A stretch of DNA of 64,000 nt from CAVSEK01 sp963726975 (GTDB taxonomy: Bacteria > Actinomycetota > Actinomycetes > Mycobacteriales > SCTD01), in contig CAVSEK010000010.1 of NCBI GenBank assembly GCA_963726975.1, forward strand, positions 124,001-188,000. Reading direction: 5' to 3'. The position numbers were made by a program, and so were the translations under genes. Below are positions 30,508 to 38,458 of the stretch, piece by piece. Position 1 is the first letter of the stretch. Every line of letters starts with the position of its first letter. Below the pieces are notes generated by a model. The model did not search any database. It was not told the origin of the DNA and worked only from the letters and a program-made list of their open reading frames with translations.

Positions 30508-30638
30508 TCGTCCACACCGGTGTCCACAGTCTGTGGAGAGCTGAGGGGGGTGCGGGAGCGGGCGGCAGCGCACCGCGGGGAGGTCGGCGCGGCGGACGCT
30601 AACAGCCCGCGAGGGGGCCCGGCAAGGCGCTGTCCACA
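30508..30638. promoter_or_regulatory. DnaA-box cluster upstream of dnaA
   Basis: Three near-perfect boxes lie here: TCGTCCACA (30508-30516), GTGTCCACA (30520-30528) and CTGTCCACA (30630-30638). The middle one is followed by an inverted TGTGGA (spacer GTC). This fits autoregulation of dnaA and may add to origin function. The rest of the 415-base dnaA-rpmH spacer has no gene. Confidence 0.7.
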
Positions 30639-30679
30639 GGGCGGGACCCGAGCCCGGGCGTGTCGCCGGGGGCTGGTGT

Positions 30680-30708
30680 TTGACCCGTCCTCCGGCCGTC
30701 CGTAGGCT
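30680..30708 (+). promoter_or_regulatory. rpmH promoter
   Basis: A -35 TTGACC (30680-30685) and a -10 TAGGCT (30703-30708) are separated by 17 bases, a consensus housekeeping promoter. Transcription would start near 30715, giving a leader of about 115 bases before rpmH. Confidence 0.8.
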
Positions 30709-30829
30709 CTGACGGTCTGTGCCCCGGGCGGTGCTCCTCCCCGGGCCAGCCCGCGACCCGCGGCGGCCCGTCCGTCGCTCGCCACCGGTCCGCCCCCGCG
30801 GCCCGGCCCCACCGCCAGGAGACCCCGCC

Positions 30830-30967
30830 GTGAGCAAGCGCACCTTCCAGCCGAACAACCGCCGCCGGGCCAAGGTCCACGGCTTCCGGCTGCGCATGCA
30901 GACCCGGGCGGGCCGCGCGATCCTGTCGGCCCGCCGCCGCAAGGGCCGCACCGAGCTGTCGGCCTGA
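30830..30967 (+). CDS. rpmH: 50S ribosomal protein L34
   Basis: A complete 45-aa L34: MSKRTFQPNNRRRAKVHGFR, then the basic C-terminus ending KGRTELSA. GTG start after AGGAG. First gene of the rpmH-rnpA-yidD-yidC-khpB-rsmG-parA-parB run. Confidence 0.97.
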   Translation: MSKRTFQPNNRRRAKVHGFRLRMQTRAGRAILSARRRKGRTELSA

Positions 30968-30998
30968 GGCCGCTGCCCGACCGGCGCGGGCGCCCGGC

Positions 30999-31364
30999 GT
31001 GCTGCCGGCCTCGTCCCGGCTGCACCGGTCGACCGACTTCACCGAGGTCGTCCGGCGGGGCCGCCGTGCGTCGCGGCCGCTGCTGACCGTGCACCTGCTC
31101 CTCGCCGACCCGCCGGTGGACGTGCCCGCGCGCGCCGGCCTGGTCGTGAGCAAGGCGGTCGGGGGCTCGGTCGTGCGGTCCCGCACCTCGCGCCGGCTGC
31201 GCCACGTCCTGCGCGAGCGCGTGGCCGCGCTGCCGGCGGGCGCCCGCCTGGTCGTCCGGGCCGCCCCCGCGGCCGGCGCGGCGGCGAGCGCGGAGCTGGC
31301 CACCGACCTCGACGGCGCGCTCTCCTCGGCCCTGCGGCGCACGTCCCCCGGCCGGTCCCGGTGA
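30999..31364 (+). CDS. rnpA: Ribonuclease P protein component
   Basis: A 121-aa protein subunit that helps the RNase P RNA mature tRNA 5' ends. The N-terminal SSRLHRSTDFTEVVRRGRR and the central VVSKAVGGSVVRSRTSRRLR helix are present. The usual RNR signature (RNRxKRRLR) reads RSRTSRRLR, so the conserved Asn is Ser. The C-terminus is Ala-rich. Its end overlaps the yidD start (GTGA). Confidence 0.93.
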   Translation: MLPASSRLHRSTDFTEVVRRGRRASRPLLTVHLLLADPPVDVPARAGLVVSKAVGGSVVRSRTSRRLRHVLRERVAALPAGARLVVRAAPAAGAAASAELATDLDGALSSALRRTSPGRSR

Positions 31365-31678
31365 GCCCGCTGGCCCGGGTGCTCGCCCTGCCGGTCCGCT
31401 GCTACCGCTGGGGGATCTCCCCGCTGCTCGCCCCGCACTGCCGCTTCACCCCGACGTGCAGCTCGTACGCGCTCCAGGCGCTCGCCGACCACGGCGCGCT
31501 GCGCGGCACCTGGCTGGCCGTGCGCCGGGTCGCCCGCTGCCACCCCTTCACCCCCGGCGGCGTCGACCCCGTCCCGCCGCGCGCCGGGCGCGCCGTGGGT
31601 GAGACTGGAGCGGCGGACCGTACGACCGCTGCGACCCGCCCTGCCCCGCCCGCCCCGATCCCTGGAGCCCTGTCGTGA
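31361..31678 (+). CDS. yidD: Membrane protein insertion efficiency factor YidD
   Basis: A 105-aa amphipathic membrane-associated protein that helps YidC insert membrane proteins. The family core RCYRWGISPLLAPHCRFTPTCSSYALQAL and CHPFTPGGVDPVP is intact, with the characteristic cysteines. The C-terminal 35 residues are low-complexity. It is coupled to rnpA upstream and yidC downstream by GTGA overlaps. Confidence 0.94.
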   Translation: MSPLARVLALPVRCYRWGISPLLAPHCRFTPTCSSYALQALADHGALRGTWLAVRRVARCHPFTPGGVDPVPPRAGRAVGETGAADRTTAATRPAPPAPIPGALS

Positions 31679-32649
31679 GCGTCATCGATGTCATCGGCAC
31701 GCCCGTGGCCCAGGTGCTCAAGGGCATCCACTCCGGGCTGTCGACCTTCCTGGCGCCGAGCAGCGGGCCGGCGTGGGCGCTGTCGATCGTGCTGCTCACG
31801 GTCTTCGTGCGGCTGCTGCTCTTCCCGCTGTTCGTCAAGCAGATCAAGAGCCAGCGGCGCATGCAGGAGCTGGCCCCCCGGATCAAGGAGCTGCAGAAGC
31901 TTCACAAGGGCGATCGCGAGACGCTCAACACCGAGATGATGAAGCTCTACAAGGAGAACAACGCCAACCCGATCTCCGGGTGCCTGCCGCTGATCCTGCA
32001 GCTACCGGTGTTCTTCGCGCTGTTCAGCGTCATCCGCGAGTTCAAGCCGGGCGCGCAGGCCCGCTTCGGCCTCTCGGAGACCGACCTCATCGAGGGCGGG
32101 AAGGCCAAGGTCTTCGGCGCGCCGCTGTCGTCGGCGTTCACGAGCAGCAGCGACTTCGTGCGGGGCCTGGGCGGCGACCTCACGACCGTGAAGGTCGTCG
32201 CGGTGGTCATGCTCGTGACGATGGGGGCCACGACCTACTGGACCCAGCGGCAGATGATGGCGCGCGCGACGGTCACCGACCCGACGCAGCAGTCGGTGCA
32301 GAAGATCATGCTGTACGTCCTGCCGCTGTCGTTCGCCGTCTTCGGCTTCAACTTCCCGATCGGCGTGCTGCTGTACTGGCTCACGACCAACATCTGGTCC
32401 ATGGGGCAGCAGCACTTCGTCATCGCCCGGATGCCCCCGCCGGTCGTCGGTGCCGCGACGACGGCCGGTGCGCGCAGCACCCCCGCCAAGGCCTCGGTCG
32501 ACCTGAGCAAGCCGTCCCGCTCGGCGCGGACCCCCGTGCCGGCGCAGGCGTCCGCGGGCGCTGCCGGGAGCCGGCCGGTCGCCGGAGCGCCGCACCGCGG
32601 CGGCACCAGCGCCCGCAAGAAGAAGGGCCGCCGCGGCGGCCGCCACTGA
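31675..32649 (+). CDS. yidC: Membrane protein insertase YidC
   Basis: A 324-aa Oxa1-type insertase. It has five transmembrane helices. The conserved core shows LSIVLLTVFVRLLLFPLFVKQ with the hydrophilic-groove arginine, SGCLPLILQLPVFFALFSVI, and later VLPLSFAVFGFNFPIGVLLYW. The C-terminus is a basic tail (KKKGRRGG) that would bind the ribosome. The GTG start overlaps the yidD stop. Confidence 0.95.
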   Translation: MSVIDVIGTPVAQVLKGIHSGLSTFLAPSSGPAWALSIVLLTVFVRLLLFPLFVKQIKSQRRMQELAPRIKELQKLHKGDRETLNTEMMKLYKENNANPISGCLPLILQLPVFFALFSVIREFKPGAQARFGLSETDLIEGGKAKVFGAPLSSAFTSSSDFVRGLGGDLTTVKVVAVVMLVTMGATTYWTQRQMMARATVTDPTQQSVQKIMLYVLPLSFAVFGFNFPIGVLLYWLTTNIWSMGQQHFVIARMPPPVVGAATTAGARSTPAKASVDLSKPSRSARTPVPAQASAGAAGSRPVAGAPHRGGTSARKKKGRRGGRH

Positions 32650-32683
32650 TCCCTGCCCGCGTCCTCCCCCGACGAAGGAACCC

Positions 32684-33190
32684 GTGACCGACACCCAGGC
32701 CTCCGACCCCGCCGCGCCCTCGAGCGCCGACCTGCTCGTGCAGGAGGGCGACATCGCCGGCGACTACCTCGAGCGGCTGCTCGACATCGCCGACGTCGAC
32801 GGCGACATCGACATGGACGTCGAGAACGACCGTGCCGTCGTGGCGATCGTCGGCGAGGGCCTCGACGCGCTGGTCGGCCCCGGCGGCACCGTCCTCGACG
32901 CCCTGCAGGAGCTCACCCGGCTGGCCGTCGTGCAGCAGACCGGCGTCCGCAGCCGCCTCATGCTCGACATCGGCGGCTGGCGCGCCCGGCGCAAGACCGA
33001 GCTCACCGAGACCGGCACCCGGGCGGCCCAGCGGGCGCTCGAGTCCGGCCAGCGGGTTCCGCTGGCGCCGATGACCCCGTTCGAGCGCAAGATCGTGCAC
33101 GACGCGGTCGCGGTCGTCGACGGCGTCGAGAGCGAGTCCGAGGGCGTCGAGCCCGAGCGGCGCGTCGTGGTCGTCCCGACCGGGGCGTGA
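32684..33190 (+). CDS. khpB: RNA-binding protein KhpB/Jag (KH-R3H)
   Basis: A 168-aa protein with a KH domain (DGDIDMDVENDRAVVAIVGE, ALVGPGGTVLDALQELTRLA) and a C-terminal R3H domain (RRKTELTETGTRAAQRAL, LAPMTPFERKIVHDAVAVV). It binds RNA and in other bacteria affects division and envelope genes. The Jag_N domain found in Firmicutes is missing, as usual in actinobacteria. GTG start after GAAGGA. Coupled to rsmG. Confidence 0.93.
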   Translation: MTDTQASDPAAPSSADLLVQEGDIAGDYLERLLDIADVDGDIDMDVENDRAVVAIVGEGLDALVGPGGTVLDALQELTRLAVVQQTGVRSRLMLDIGGWRARRKTELTETGTRAAQRALESGQRVPLAPMTPFERKIVHDAVAVVDGVESESEGVEPERRVVVVPTGA

Positions 33191-33894
33191 CCGGGCCCGT
33201 CCCGCTGGCACCGGCGGGCCCGCCGCCCGCGCCCCCTGAGGCCGCCGCCGTCTTCGGCGACCGGCTGGCGGTCGTCGAGGCGTACGCCGGTCTGCTCGCC
33301 GGGCCCGGCGTCGAGCGCGGCCTGCTGGGCCCCCGCGAGACACCGCGGCTGTGGGAGCGGCACCTGCTCAACTGCGCCGGGGTGGCCGAGCTGCTCACGC
33401 CGGGCCAGGTCGTGCTCGACCTCGGCAGCGGCGCCGGGCTGCCGGGCATCGTGCTGGCCGCGCTGCGGCCCGACGTGACCCTCGTGCTCGCCGAGCCGCT
33501 GCTGCGCCGCACGACCTTCCTCGAGGAGGTCGTCGCCGAGCTCGGGCTGACCGGCGTGCTGGTGCGCCGGGCCCGCGCCGAGGAGCTCGCCGGGCAGCTG
33601 CTCGTCGACGCCGTCACTGCCCGCGCCGTCGCGCCGCTCGACCGGCTCGCCGGCTGGGCGCTGCCGCTGCTGCACCCCGGCGGGCGGCTGCTGGCGCAGA
33701 AGGGCGAGCGCGCGGCTGCCGAGCTGGCGTCGTCCGGCGCCGCGCTGCGGGCCGCCGGCGGTCTGCCGGGCGAGGTCGTGCAGGTCGGCGACGCCGCGCT
33801 GGGAACGCAGGGCTCGGTCGTCGTCGTCCAGCGGGCCGAGGGCGGTCCGGTCGTCCGACCCGCACGCCGGCCCCGAGCCGGAGCGCGCGGGTGA
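33187..33894 (+). CDS. rsmG: 16S rRNA (guanine527-N7)-methyltransferase RsmG
   Basis: A 235-aa SAM-dependent methyltransferase acting on 16S rRNA. The N-terminal ETPRLWERHLLNCAGVAELL and the SAM motif VLDLGSGAGLPGIVLA are present, followed by ARAVAPLDRLAGWALPLL. The C-terminal 25 residues are basic. The GTG overlaps the khpB stop and the TGA overlaps the parA start, so the khpB-rsmG-parA-parB chain is fully coupled. Confidence 0.94.
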   Translation: MTGPVPLAPAGPPPAPPEAAAVFGDRLAVVEAYAGLLAGPGVERGLLGPRETPRLWERHLLNCAGVAELLTPGQVVLDLGSGAGLPGIVLAALRPDVTLVLAEPLLRRTTFLEEVVAELGLTGVLVRRARAEELAGQLLVDAVTARAVAPLDRLAGWALPLLHPGGRLLAQKGERAAAELASSGAALRAAGGLPGEVVQVGDAALGTQGSVVVVQRAEGGPVVRPARRPRAGARG

Positions 33895-35015
33895 CCGGGC
33901 TGGGCTGGCCGGACGCCCCGCCGGCGCCGCCGCGCGCCGACCGCAGCGGGCTGGGGTGGCCGGTGCGCGGGGTCCGGGCGGCGGTGTTCCACGTGGAGCC
34001 GGACCCGGACCCCGAGCCGGACCCGGACCCCGAGCCGGATCCCGAGCCGGCGGGCTCTCCAGCGGACGACGAGGCCTCGCGCCGGATCCGCGGGCTGCTC
34101 CGCGACGAGGGCACCCCCCCGCCGCCCGCTGACGCCGAGACGCCCATCGCCGCCGCCGCGGCGGCCGCTGTACGCCTGCGCGGACCGGATCGCGAGCCGT
34201 TCCCGCGCCCGGCGACCCGGCGCATCATCAGCGTCGCCAACCAGAAGGGCGGCGTCGGCAAGACGACGACCACCGTCAACCTGGCGGTGGCGCTGGCGCT
34301 GCACGGCGCGAAGGTGCTCGTCATCGACCTCGACCCGCAGGGCAACGCCAGCACGGGCCTCGGCGTCGAGCACCACTCCGGCGTGCCCAACGTCTACGAC
34401 GTGCTCGTCGACGGCGCGGCCATCGCCGACGTCGCGCAGCCGGCGGCGGGGCTCGACGGCTGCTGGTGCGTCCCCGCCACCATCGACCTGGCCGGCGCGG
34501 AGATCGAGCTCGTCCCGGCGGTCGCCCGCGAGTGGCGGCTGCAGCGGGCCGTCGAGGCGCACGTCACCGGGCCCGGCGCGGAGCTCGACTACGTGCTCGT
34601 CGACTGCCCGCCGAGCCTGGGCCTGCTGACGCTCAACGCGATGGTCGCGGCCCGCGAGCTGCTCATCCCGATCCAGTGCGAGTACTACGCGCTCGAGGGG
34701 CTCGGCCAGCTGCTGCGCACGGTCGACATGGTCAAGGCCCACCTCAACCCCGGGCTCGCGCTGTCGACGATCGTGCTCACGATGTACGACGCGCGCACCC
34801 GCTTGGCCGACCAGGTCGCCGGCGAGGTGCGCGGGCACTTCGGCGACGTCGTGCTGCCGACGACGATCCCGCGCAGCGTGCGGGTCAGCGAGGCGCCCGG
34901 CTACGGGCAGAGCGTCGTGGCGTACGACCCGGGCTCCCGCGGCGCGCAGGCGTACGTCGCCGCCGCGCGGGAGCTCGCCGAACGGGGCGCCGGCGTCCAG
35001 GAGGAGGGGCAGTGA
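33891..35015 (+). CDS. parA: Chromosome partitioning ATPase ParA (Soj)
   Basis: A 374-aa Walker-type ATPase that moves ParB-parS complexes. The deviant Walker A is ANQKGGVGKTTTTVNLA (about residues 115-130). Asp motifs are VIDLDPQGNAST and LVDCPPSLGLLTLNA. About 110 residues precede the ATPase: a repeated GLGWP motif, an acidic DPDPEP run and an Ala/Arg stretch. A parS-like site is read as the VFHVEP codons. The GTG overlaps the rsmG stop. A shorter start is possible but would lose the coupling. Confidence 0.93.
   Translation: MTGLGWPDAPPAPPRADRSGLGWPVRGVRAAVFHVEPDPDPEPDPDPEPDPEPAGSPADDEASRRIRGLLRDEGTPPPPADAETPIAAAAAAAVRLRGPDREPFPRPATRRIISVANQKGGVGKTTTTVNLAVALALHGAKVLVIDLDPQGNASTGLGVEHHSGVPNVYDVLVDGAAIADVAQPAAGLDGCWCVPATIDLAGAEIELVPAVAREWRLQRAVEAHVTGPGAELDYVLVDCPPSLGLLTLNAMVAARELLIPIQCEYYALEGLGQLLRTVDMVKAHLNPGLALSTIVLTMYDARTRLADQVAGEVRGHFGDVVLPTTIPRSVRVSEAPGYGQSVVAYDPGSRGAQAYVAAARELAERGAGVQEEGQ
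33986..33999. promoter_or_regulatory. parS-like site inside parA
   Basis: GTTCCACGTGGAGC differs by one base from the perfect GTTCCACGTGGAAC half-site pair found in the gyr spacer. It encodes FHVE in the ParA N-terminal extension. Confidence 0.65.
33999..34050 (+). repeat. 18-base tandem repeat in the parA N-terminal extension
   Basis: About three copies of CCGGACCCGGACCCCGAG encode a run of DPDPEP, just after the parS-like site. Confidence 0.7.
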
Positions 35016-35938
35016 GCACACCGCGCGGAGGTCTGGGCCGCGGGCTCGGAGCCCTCATCCCCGGCGGGCCGCCCCCGCCGGCGGCGATCGCGGACGAGCC
35101 GGTGGCGGGCGCGCGGTTCGCCGAGCTGCCGCTGGACGCGATCACGCCCAACCCGCTGCAGCCGCGCACCGTCTTCGACGAGGAGGCGATGGCCGAGCTG
35201 GTCACCAGCATCCGCGAGGTCGGGCTCCTGCAGCCCGTCGTCGTACGCCCGATCGCCGGAGCGGCGGACGGCTCGCCGCGCTACGAGCTCGTCATGGGCG
35301 AGCGCCGGTGGCGGGCGTCGCGGGCAGCGGGGCTGTCGACGGTCGCCGCGATCGTGCGCGACACCAGCGACGACGACATGCTGCGCGACGCGCTGCTGGA
35401 GAACCTGCACCGCGAGCAGCTCAACCCGCTCGAGGAGGCCGCGGCCTACCAGCAGCTGCTGGCGGAGTTCGGGGCGACGCACGAGCAGCTCGCCGCCCGG
35501 ATCGGTCGGTCGCGCTCGCAGATCACCAACACCGTGCGCCTGCTCGGGCTGCCCGCGCCGGTGCAGCGCCGGGTCGCCGCCGGGGTGCTGTCGGCGGGGC
35601 ACGCCCGCGCGATCCTCGGGCTGCCGACCGCCGAGGCGCAGGAGCAGATGGCCGCCCGGGTCGTCGCCGAGGGGATGAGCGTGCGCGGCGTCGAGGAGGC
35701 CGTCGCCATGGCGCACCTCGACGCGCGGTCCGGCGAGGACGCCGGGCCGAGGGCGCCGCGGCGGCGCACGAGCCCGGCCCCGGAGCTCGCCGAGCTCGCC
35801 GACCGGCTGTCGGACCGCTTCGAGACGCGCGTGAAGGTCGACATGGGCCGGGCCAAGGGCAAGGTCACCATCGAGTTCGGCTCGCGCGAGGACCTCGACC
35901 GCATCGTCGGCCTGCTCGGCCCGTCGGACGGCGCCTGA
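35012..35938 (+). CDS. parB: Chromosome partitioning protein ParB (Spo0J)
   Basis: A 308-aa CTP-dependent parS-binding clamp. The N-terminus GGLGRGLGALIPG is the ParA-contact motif. The CTPase boxes are NPLQPRTVF, GERRWRASRAAG and LLENLHREQLNPLEEAAAY. The helix-turn-helix is HEQLAARIGRSRSQITNTVRL. The C-terminal dimer domain ends VTIEFGSREDLDRIVGLL. GTG overlaps the parA stop. Convergent with ddl, 51 bases apart. Confidence 0.96.
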   Translation: MSTPRGGLGRGLGALIPGGPPPPAAIADEPVAGARFAELPLDAITPNPLQPRTVFDEEAMAELVTSIREVGLLQPVVVRPIAGAADGSPRYELVMGERRWRASRAAGLSTVAAIVRDTSDDDMLRDALLENLHREQLNPLEEAAAYQQLLAEFGATHEQLAARIGRSRSQITNTVRLLGLPAPVQRRVAAGVLSAGHARAILGLPTAEAQEQMAARVVAEGMSVRGVEEAVAMAHLDARSGEDAGPRAPRRRTSPAPELAELADRLSDRFETRVKVDMGRAKGKVTIEFGSREDLDRIVGLLGPSDGA

Positions 35939-35989
35939 CCGCTCCCGGGGGCTGCCCGGGCGGGTCCGGCGCAGCGACCGACCCGCGGC

Positions 35990-36924
35990 TCAGCCGCGCT
36001 CGGCGGCCCGGACGAGCAGGTCGCGCAGCAGCTCGCCGACCTGCAGCCCGGCGGCCTGCACGGCCATCGGCAGCAGGGACGTCTCGGTCATGCCCGGCGC
36101 CGTGTTGGCCTCGAGCAGGTGCGGCACGCCGTCGTCGGTGACCATGAGGTCGATCCGGGACAGGTCGCGCAGCCCGAGGGCCCGGTGCACCGAGACGGCG
36201 GCGGCGGCCACGGCCTCCTCGACCTCCTCGTCGAGCCGTGCCGGGGCGAAGTACTCGGTCTGTCCCGCCGTGTAGCGGGCCGCGTAGTCGTAGACGCCCG
36301 ACAGCGGCCGGATCTCGACGGCGGGCAGGGCGTACGGCCCGTCGCCGGTGTCGACGACGGTCACCGCGACCTCGGTGCCGGGCAGCAGCTGCTCCACCAG
36401 CGCCGCCTCGCCGTAGCCGTAGCAGGCCACCATCGCGGCCGGCAGGTCGGCGGCGTCGTGCACCGCGGTCGCGCCGAGCGCGGAGCCGCCGCGGGCCGGC
36501 TTGACCATGAGCGGCAGCGCCGAGGTGGCCGACGATCCGGCGCAGCAGCGCCCCGGCGCCGAGCTCCTGGAACGTCGCGTGCGGCAGCACGACCGCGTGC
36601 GGCGTCGCGACCCCGGCGCGCCGGGCGATGGACTTGGCGTTGGGCTTGTCCCACGCCAGGCGGCAGGCGCTGGGCGTGGACCCGACGTACGGGCACCTGG
36701 GCCAGCTCGAGCACCTCGCGCACCGAGCCGTCCTCGCCGGCGCCGCCGTGCAGGGCGAGCAGGACCGCGTCGTACATCGGCAGCGCCGACAGCAGCGTCG
36801 CGTCGGCGTCGCGCACGTCGCCGTGCACGCCGGCGCGGTGCAGCGCGTCCATGATCCGCCGGCCGGAGCGCAGCGAGACGTCGCGCTCGTGCGACAGCCC
36901 CCCGGCGAGGACCAGCGCCTTCAC
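35990..36924 (-). pseudogene. ddl: D-alanine-D-alanine ligase, two frameshifts as sequenced
   Basis: ATP-grasp enzyme that joins D-Ala to D-Ala for peptidoglycan precursors. It is readable in three frames: VKALVLAGGLSHERDVSLRSG to ELAQVP, then YVGSTPSACRLAWDKPNAK to IVGHL, then LPLMVKPARGGSALGATAV to the stop. Active-site motifs HGGAGEDG, VKPARGGSALG and LEANTAPGMT remain. The breaks near 36692 and 36518 are each explained by one extra base. The corrected length is about 311 aa, normal for the family. The GTG overlaps the stop of the upstream aminotransferase. Likely intact in the organism. Confidence 0.88.
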
Positions 36925-38239
36925 GCCATGTCCGGCGCGGGCGTCTGCACGGCCGCCGACGGGCGCCGCCGCGCGGTCGGCCCGAAGGTCTGGAGCAGCT
37001 CGAGCTCCTGCTCCACCACGCCGGCCAGCCGGCGCACGCCCTCGCGGATGCGGTCGGGCTCGGGGAAGCAGTACGACAGCCGCAGCTCGCGGGCGCCCTG
37101 CCCGTCGGCGTAGAAGCCGATGCCCGGCACGTACGCCACGCGGTCGGTGATCGCGCGCGGCTGCATGACCTTGGCGTCCAGGCCCTCGGGGAGGGTCGTC
37201 CACACGTAGAAGCCACCTGTCGGGTGCGTCCAGGTCGTCCCGGACGGCATGAGCGAGGAGAGGGAGTCGAGCATCGCGTCGCGGCGCTCGCGGTAGATCT
37301 GCCGGAAGACGTCGACCTGGCCCTGCCAGTCCTGCGTCGTGAGGTACTCCACCACGGCCATCTGGTTGATCGCCGGCGGGCACAGCACCGAGGCCTCCGC
37401 GGCGAGCACGAGCTTCTCGCGCACGGCGTGCGGCGCGAGCACCCAGCCGACCCGCAGCCCCGGCGCGAAGGTCTTGCTGAACGACCCGAGGTAGACGACG
37501 TCGTCCTCGCCCGCCGCGCGCCCGGACCGCCCGCACCGGCGGGCCCTCGAAGCCGAGCAGGCCGTACGGGTTGTCCTCGAGCACGAGCAGGCCGGCCTCC
37601 TGGCAGATCGCCAGGACCTCGTCGCGGCGCGGCTCCGACAGCGACGTGCCGGCCGGGTTGTGGAAGTTGGGGATCGTGTAGAGGAACTTGGCCCGCCCGC
37701 CGGCCGCGGCGATCGCCTCGCGCAGCGCCTCGGGCTGCAGCCCGTCGGCGTCCATCGCGACGTGCCGCACGTCGGCCTGGTAGGCGGCGAAGGTGCCGAG
37801 CGCCCCGACGTACGACGGGGCCTCGGCGAGCACGACGTCGCCGGGGTCGATGAAGATGCGGGTGACGAGGTCGAGGGCGTGCTGGCGACCCGACGGTGAC
37901 CACCACGTCGTCGGGGCTGGCCGAGATGCCCTCGAGCGCCATCACCTCGCAGATCTGCTCGCGCAGGACCGGGTCGCCCTGGCCGGAGCCGTACTGCAGC
38001 GCAGTGGCCCCGCGGGTCGCCATGAGGTCGCTGAGCAGCTTGCCGACGGCGTCCAGCGGCAGCGCGGTCGTGAACGGCATGCCGCCGGCGAGCGAGACGA
38101 CCTCCGGCCGGGACGCCACCGCGAACAGCGCCCGGATCTCCGACGCGGTCATGCCCGCCGTGCGCGCGGCGTAGCGGCGCGTGAAGGCGTCGAGCGTCAC
38201 CCCGCGGCCGCTCGCCTCGTGACCCGGGGCTCCTGCCAT
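36921..38239 (-). pseudogene. PLP-dependent aminotransferase class I/II, two frameshifts as sequenced
   Basis: Fold-type I aminotransferase of the 2-aminoadipate/LysN-like group. It opens MTASEIRALFAVASRPEVVSL. The substrate and PLP residues follow as LQYGSGQGDPVLREQI, NFHNPAGTSL, EDNPYGLLGFEG and the PLP lysine in SFSKTFAPGLRVGW. It ends GGFYVWTTLPEG and RLSYCFPEPDRIREGV. The breaks near 37885 (CTGG for CTG) and 37511 (GGG for GG on the minus strand) are single extra bases. Corrected length is about 438 aa. Substrate unknown. It is coupled to ddl by GTGA, hinting at a role in amino-acid or wall-precursor metabolism. Confidence 0.85.
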
Positions 38240-38303
38240 GCCCGCAGGCTACCGGGGACGGGGCCCGCGACGGCCGGCACTACCGCGCGCCGCGCCCGCC
38301 CCG

Positions 38304-38309
38304 TACCCT
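38304..38309 (+). promoter_or_regulatory. -10 element of a leaderless small gene
   Basis: TACCCT lies exactly six bases before the GTG at 38316. Confidence 0.45.
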
Positions 38310-38315
38310 CCTGTC

Positions 38316-38458
38316 GTGATCGTGCCGCGACCTGCGCGCCCGGGGGGCGCGCCCTGGCGTACGGCGCCGGGGGGCTGGTGCTCGGGATGCTCGGCGGCTG
38401 GGTCGCCGGGCTGCTCCGCACGCCCGTCCCGACTCCGCGCGGGCGGGAGCCCGCGTGA
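38316..38458 (+). CDS. Possible small membrane protein (about 47 aa), frame broken
   Basis: From the GTG at 38316 the frame reads VIVPRPARPGG. After a run of six Gs near 38341-38346, a different frame gives RALAYGAGGLVLGMLGGWVAGLL, one membrane helix, and ends at the TGA at 38456-38458. One missing G in the run joins both parts into a plausible one-helix protein. The leaderless promoter and the overlap of the stop with the GNAT start (GTGA) support a real gene. Family not recognised. Confidence 0.4.

Noticed and set aside
24287..30517. Large open frames opposite gyrB, recF and dnaA
   Set aside because: All are complementary-frame shadows of well-supported replication genes.
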